A stretch of DNA of 64,000 bases from assembly GCA_029891385.1 (NCBI GenBank), contig CM057224.1, positions 30,955,005 to 31,019,004 on the forward strand. Direction: 5' to 3'. Source of the stretch: Erythroxylum novogranatense. Taxonomy: Eukaryota; Streptophyta; Magnoliopsida; Malpighiales; Erythroxylaceae. A program made the translations under genes and the position numbers. Below the pieces are notes generated by a model that saw nothing but the letters and a program-made list of their open reading frames with translations, was not told the origin of the DNA and made no database searches. Numbering within the stretch: position 1 is the first letter of the stretch; every line of letters starts with the position of its first letter. Below are positions 60,696-64,000 of this stretch, piece after piece.

Positions 60696-61899
60696 TTCCT
60701 ATAATTAGTTACAAATCTTGTAATAGCAGGACAACATAAATTTCTATCATTGGTGAAGTCCTTTCTCATTAAATTCAAGACCTATATATAATTATAAATG
60801 AACTTTGTCACTTTTTTGCTTTCTGCGTAGTCTCATCAATGATAAGAAAATATGTAGCATCTCCTATATTTTCCAACATCAGATCATTGTAATGTGCAAC
60901 ACAATGGTTCTAATAAAAAGAATTCTACTTGTTTTATAATCTTCTTCTAGTTGCTTTGTAAACAGAATCATTATTAGTAATAAACTGAACAATATTTTTT
61001 ATCCCCCCTTTATTAACAACTTCATCAAATATATGAAACAAAGTATTAGCATTTTAAACAAATCCAAATGCATCAATAGACTTCCAAAACATTGTACCCT
61101 TTTTAGAGTAAACTAAAATATTGATAATAGGCTCTTGTCTTTTGTTTTTCCAAACATCACATATGATTGAACATCCATAAATAGCATATAAATTTACCTC
61201 TATAGTCATCAATTAAAGGAGCTTTATATCTTAGACCGTAAGAGGCAATATCATTCAATACAGACTAATAATAATAAGATTGGGTAGTATTGAATGTTGT
61301 ACTTGCATTATACCACCATCTAGCTATTACCATACCCATCTTATGAGTCATTTCTTTAGATTGTAAGGCACGATGAATTTAAGGTTGAGCTCTAGGAGTT
61401 GTTCATTATGTAAAAAAATTAGACATCTATATTTTTTTTCCTCATATCAGGTGCATCATTCCCTTTTTTTTAAATAGTAATACCACATTTACCATCACCA
61501 CTATCATCTTAATCATTGCAAAAGGAACTTCCACTACTAGTTTCATAATTCAGTCATTGCTTTCTATCTTATTCATGTTGATACTCTTCAAGTAAAGTCT
61601 TCATTTGTCATTTCACATCATGACTCACTTTTTTTCAAGGCTTCACATCACCTTTGATACTGGCTAAATGCTGCATTAATATTTTTGTGATTTTCCCAAC
61701 TTTCAAATGCTTATTATAATACAAACAAATGATATGGTTCTTCATTTAAGGAACAATCTAACGTGAGCCCAAGCTGGATTATCAAATCTTCCTAAAGTGG
61801 CTAAATTATCAAGAGTACTTGAACTATCCTCCATTTATCTGTAAAATAAATGAAGACATAACTCAACAACAACTTATTAAAAATCATATGACATAGGTA

Positions 61900-62290
61900 T
61901 GCAAGTGATAACTCTCATGTTGTATGAGTACAATTTAACCATAAAGTCATAACCACAACTCATTTTGTAAGATTACGTCATTCAACTAAAAAGTCATAAC
62001 TATAAATCATTTTGTATGAATATATATATTTTAATCATAAATTCATAACTATAATCTATCTTGTGTGAGTACAACTGAAAAAGAAATTGTAACCTATTTT
62101 GTGTGATTATATAACAAAACATAAACTCACAATTATAACTCATTTTATATGATTACATAATTCAACCATAGATTCACAACTATAACTCATTTTATATGAT
62201 GACATAATCCAGCCATAAATTAATCTATTTTATATGATTATACAATTCAATTTATAAATCATTTTATGACAACTATTTTGTGACTATATA
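61900..62290. repeat. 47-49-bp minisatellite upstream of the hAT start
   Basis: About eight degenerate units of the pattern ATAACTCATTTTATATGATT, ACATAATTCAACCATAAATTC, ACAACT. The clearest pair starts near 62105 and 62160. It may be an expanded subterminal repeat of the hAT element. Confidence 0.75.
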
Positions 62291-62655
62291 TAATATAACC
62301 CAATTAGTTAGTGCACAAAATAATTATAATATTTCATTCACTAATTTTAATCTTTCATTCATTAATTTTCATTAACTTTTCATTCTCTATTAGAAAAGTT
62401 TTTATTCACTAATTTCAATCAACATAGACATAAACAAAACTTTATTAAAGACACCTTAATAATTACTTTAAATAAGACAACATAATATCTCATTCAGATT
62501 TTCATATCCAAATCAACAAGAATCCACTCCACAATCCATATTCCTAAAAAATCATAAACATTTTAGTGAGAATTATAGTTGTGAGTTTATTAATTCATTC
62601 AATACCTATAAACACACATAAATGACAAAATTTTTTATGAACTTCCTGTAAAAGA
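62291..62655. other. No gene recognised
   Basis: AT-rich sequence between the minisatellite and the copia LTR-like region. Confidence 0.5.
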
Positions 62656-62659
62656 GAAC

Positions 62660-63035
62660 TTGTTGTAAAAATCGACTAGATTATAGCAGGTTCACAGCTA
62701 AATAGGATTGAAGGAATATTAATGAACATACAGATTTTACATGAAAACTCCCAAATTAGAGTAAAAACTACAGGCAAGGAATGAAGAATTTTACTACTGA
62801 AAAATAAAAAATTACAAAGAAAAACTAGATCCACAAAAATACACATAATATTTTGTCTCTCTTTGTCTTTCTTTTCTCTCTCACCTTACATCTGTCTTCT
62901 CTGCTAATGAGATGCACTATCTTTGTTTATTTCCTGCCTATTTATAGGTAGAAGATTGAAGGTATGGTTGGACAAATTGGCTAACCATTATTTTTCTTAT
63001 TAGGCATGTTAAGCACCCAAATTCGGTGCCTAACA
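62660..63035 (-). mobile_element. Probable 3' LTR of the right-edge copia element
   Basis: On the minus strand it follows the copia RNase H. It begins TGTTAGGCACCGAATTTGGG and has a TATA box CTATAAATAGG at 62937-62947. Ends near TTTTTACAACA (about 62662) are guessed. The other LTR is outside the window and no target duplication was found. Confidence 0.45.
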
Positions 63036-63134
63036 CACCAAGCTTACTAAGTTTGACAATTATCTAACTTCAAGATTTAATTGAGAATCAATCATGTCTT
63101 CACACAATTCTTTTTGGCTTGTCGATTCATATTG

Positions 63135-64000
63135 CTTATGTCTCTGTTAGGCCGGTTGAGGATCGAAACTTGTTAGCATTGATTGCTTTTATCATAAAAT
63201 CTGTCAAGTTATCCATTATATGAATTTTTTACATGTCCACCATTCCTTCTTCCACTTTCTCACAAGCGAAGTGATGCTAAACTCAAATGTGTTTTGTCTT
63301 TGAATAAAATGCTGGATTCTTTGCAAGATACAAAGCACTCTGACTTTCACAATATAGAGTAATATTCTCTTGTTTATTCCTAAGTTCTTCTAATAACATC
63401 TTCAACTACACTGCTTCTTTACTGGCTTATCTATCTGCTATATACTCTACTTCTGTTGTTGACGTAGCCACAATTGGCTGTAGCCTGTAGTTTTGAAACC
63501 CAGCTCACAACTCCTCTAATTAGTGTAAACACATATCCTGTATTGGATTTACTTTTATCAAGATCACTTGTATAATAAGCTTAGCATCAACATATCCTCT
63601 GATAGTAAAATCTAAGCCTCTATAACATAATGCAACATCTGAGGTTCCTTGATATAAATGAGAATCCTTTTAACAATATTCCAATGCTCTCGAACAGGAT
63701 TCACCATGTATTGACTAACTACTCCCACTGCATGTGCAATGTTTGGTCTTGTACAAATCATAGAGAATATTAAACTGCCTACTACTGATGCATAGGTACA
63801 TGAGACATCTCTATCCTCTCTTATACTAACACCTCAACACCCGCTTTAAACCATACAAAGATTTGTTCAACCTGCAAAACAAGTTCTCTTTCCCTTTTCT
63901 TCAAAACCTTCTAGCTGGAGCATATAAATTTCTTGTTCAAGATCTCCATAAAGAAATGTAGTTTTTACATCTAATTGCTCAATATGCAAGTCAAATGTGG
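63135..64000 (-). pseudogene. Ty1/copia RT-RNase H relic, running off the right edge
   Basis: Minus-strand pieces: Q-L-D-V-K-T-T-F-L-Y-G-D-L-E and K-S-L-Y-G-L-K of RT (64000-63860), then S-M-I-C-T-R-P-N-I-A-H-A-V (about 63760), Y-M-V-N-P-V-R-E-H-W, and RNase H with T-T-E-V-E-Y-I-A, L-Y-C-E-S-Q-S-A and K-T-K-H-I. Between L-K and the C-T-R-P block about a third of RT, including the catalytic Y-V-D-D, is deleted. It has several stops. It is the 3' part of the copia element whose LTR-like region lies below 63035. Confidence 0.85.

Larger units (their letters stand above)
55893..61834 (-). pseudogene. hAT transposase relic (BED + DUF659 + hATC), split by two insertions
   Basis: Minus strand, three parts: 61834 to about 60695, about 57930 to 56917, and 55972 to 55893. 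The start (61834) opens M-E-D-S-S-S-T then D-N-P-A-W-A-H and Q-H-L-A-S-I-K-G-D-V-K, a decayed BED zinc finger. The DUF659 core follows near 61170-60900 (I-V-Q-F-I-T-N-N-D, D-L-M-L-E). A-I-T-R-F-V-T-N-Y ends part 1. Part 2 has E-D-H-K-F-W-S, M-G-Y-F-Y-D-A (57659-57886), E-V-N-R-E-M-L-L (57431-57637) and, near 57330-57170, C-E-T-N-W-S-I-F-E then K-K-R-N-S-L-E of the hATC dimerisation region. Part 3 is an acidic tail ending in TGA. The parts total about 740 codons, normal for the family. Many stops. Confidence 0.8.

Overview
This window is plant nuclear DNA, most likely from a dicot. Plant-type mobile elements fill nearly all of it: Ty3/gypsy chromovirus-like elements, an Athila-type relic, Ty1/copia relics, PIF/Harbinger, hAT and pogo DNA transposons, and an RTE-clade LINE. 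The only two stretches that look like host genes are a two-exon secreted-peptide gene (53684-54420, minus) and an orphan last exon (52238-52411, minus). I see no rRNA, tRNA, operon or CRISPR array. The species cannot be named from this sequence.

Region 1 (1-39.1 kb) is a multi-level nest, and each level is marked by target-site duplications (TSDs). A decayed copia element (minus) is split into a protease piece at 1241-1476 and a gag piece at 38355-39105. It was split by an element with 4.1-kb LTRs (1477-5603 and 34248-38349) and a body with no recognisable genes, which resembles a large non-autonomous derivative (LARD). Inside that body sits a chromodomain gypsy array, LTR-body-LTR-body-LTR (6024-30901), flanked by one perfect ACCTT duplication, which suggests unequal recombination. 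Its first LTR was later hit by a 4.43-kb solo LTR (6176-10606, TSD TTTTA). The array and the outer element point to the minus strand and use an initiator-Met tRNA primer site. The array's gag-pol reads gag, protease, reverse transcriptase, RNase H, integrase, GPY/F and chromodomain, but is broken in both bodies. Many of the breaks fall at CAG/CTG sites and may be sequencing error.

Region 2 (39.1-51.5 kb) holds an LTR-like piece, an Athila-like relic (gag, primer site, LTR), a second copia relic, a MITE, and directly beside the MITE a PIF/Harbinger element (44456-51470) with a DDE transposase and a Myb/SANT-like partner gene, both with stops. The PIF element contains a 2.1-kb solo LTR (TSD GTAGA) and a small copia remnant.

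Region 3 (51.5-55.9 kb) is the least repetitive part. It has the orphan exon, a 269-bp palindromic MITE (TSD CATAC) and the secreted-peptide gene, which has a TATA box, a signal peptide, one GT-AG intron, proline-rich spacers and an Asp-Tyr motif like those of tyrosine-sulfated signalling peptides.

Region 4 (55.9-64.0 kb) is one hAT transposase relic (BED finger, DUF659 core, hATC dimerisation region) read on the minus strand from 61834 to 55893. It is interrupted by a 5'-truncated RTE LINE (about 57930-60695) and a pogo remnant (55973-56916, TA duplications). A 47-49-bp minisatellite lies just upstream of the hAT start. A copia RT/RNase H relic on the minus strand runs off the right edge.
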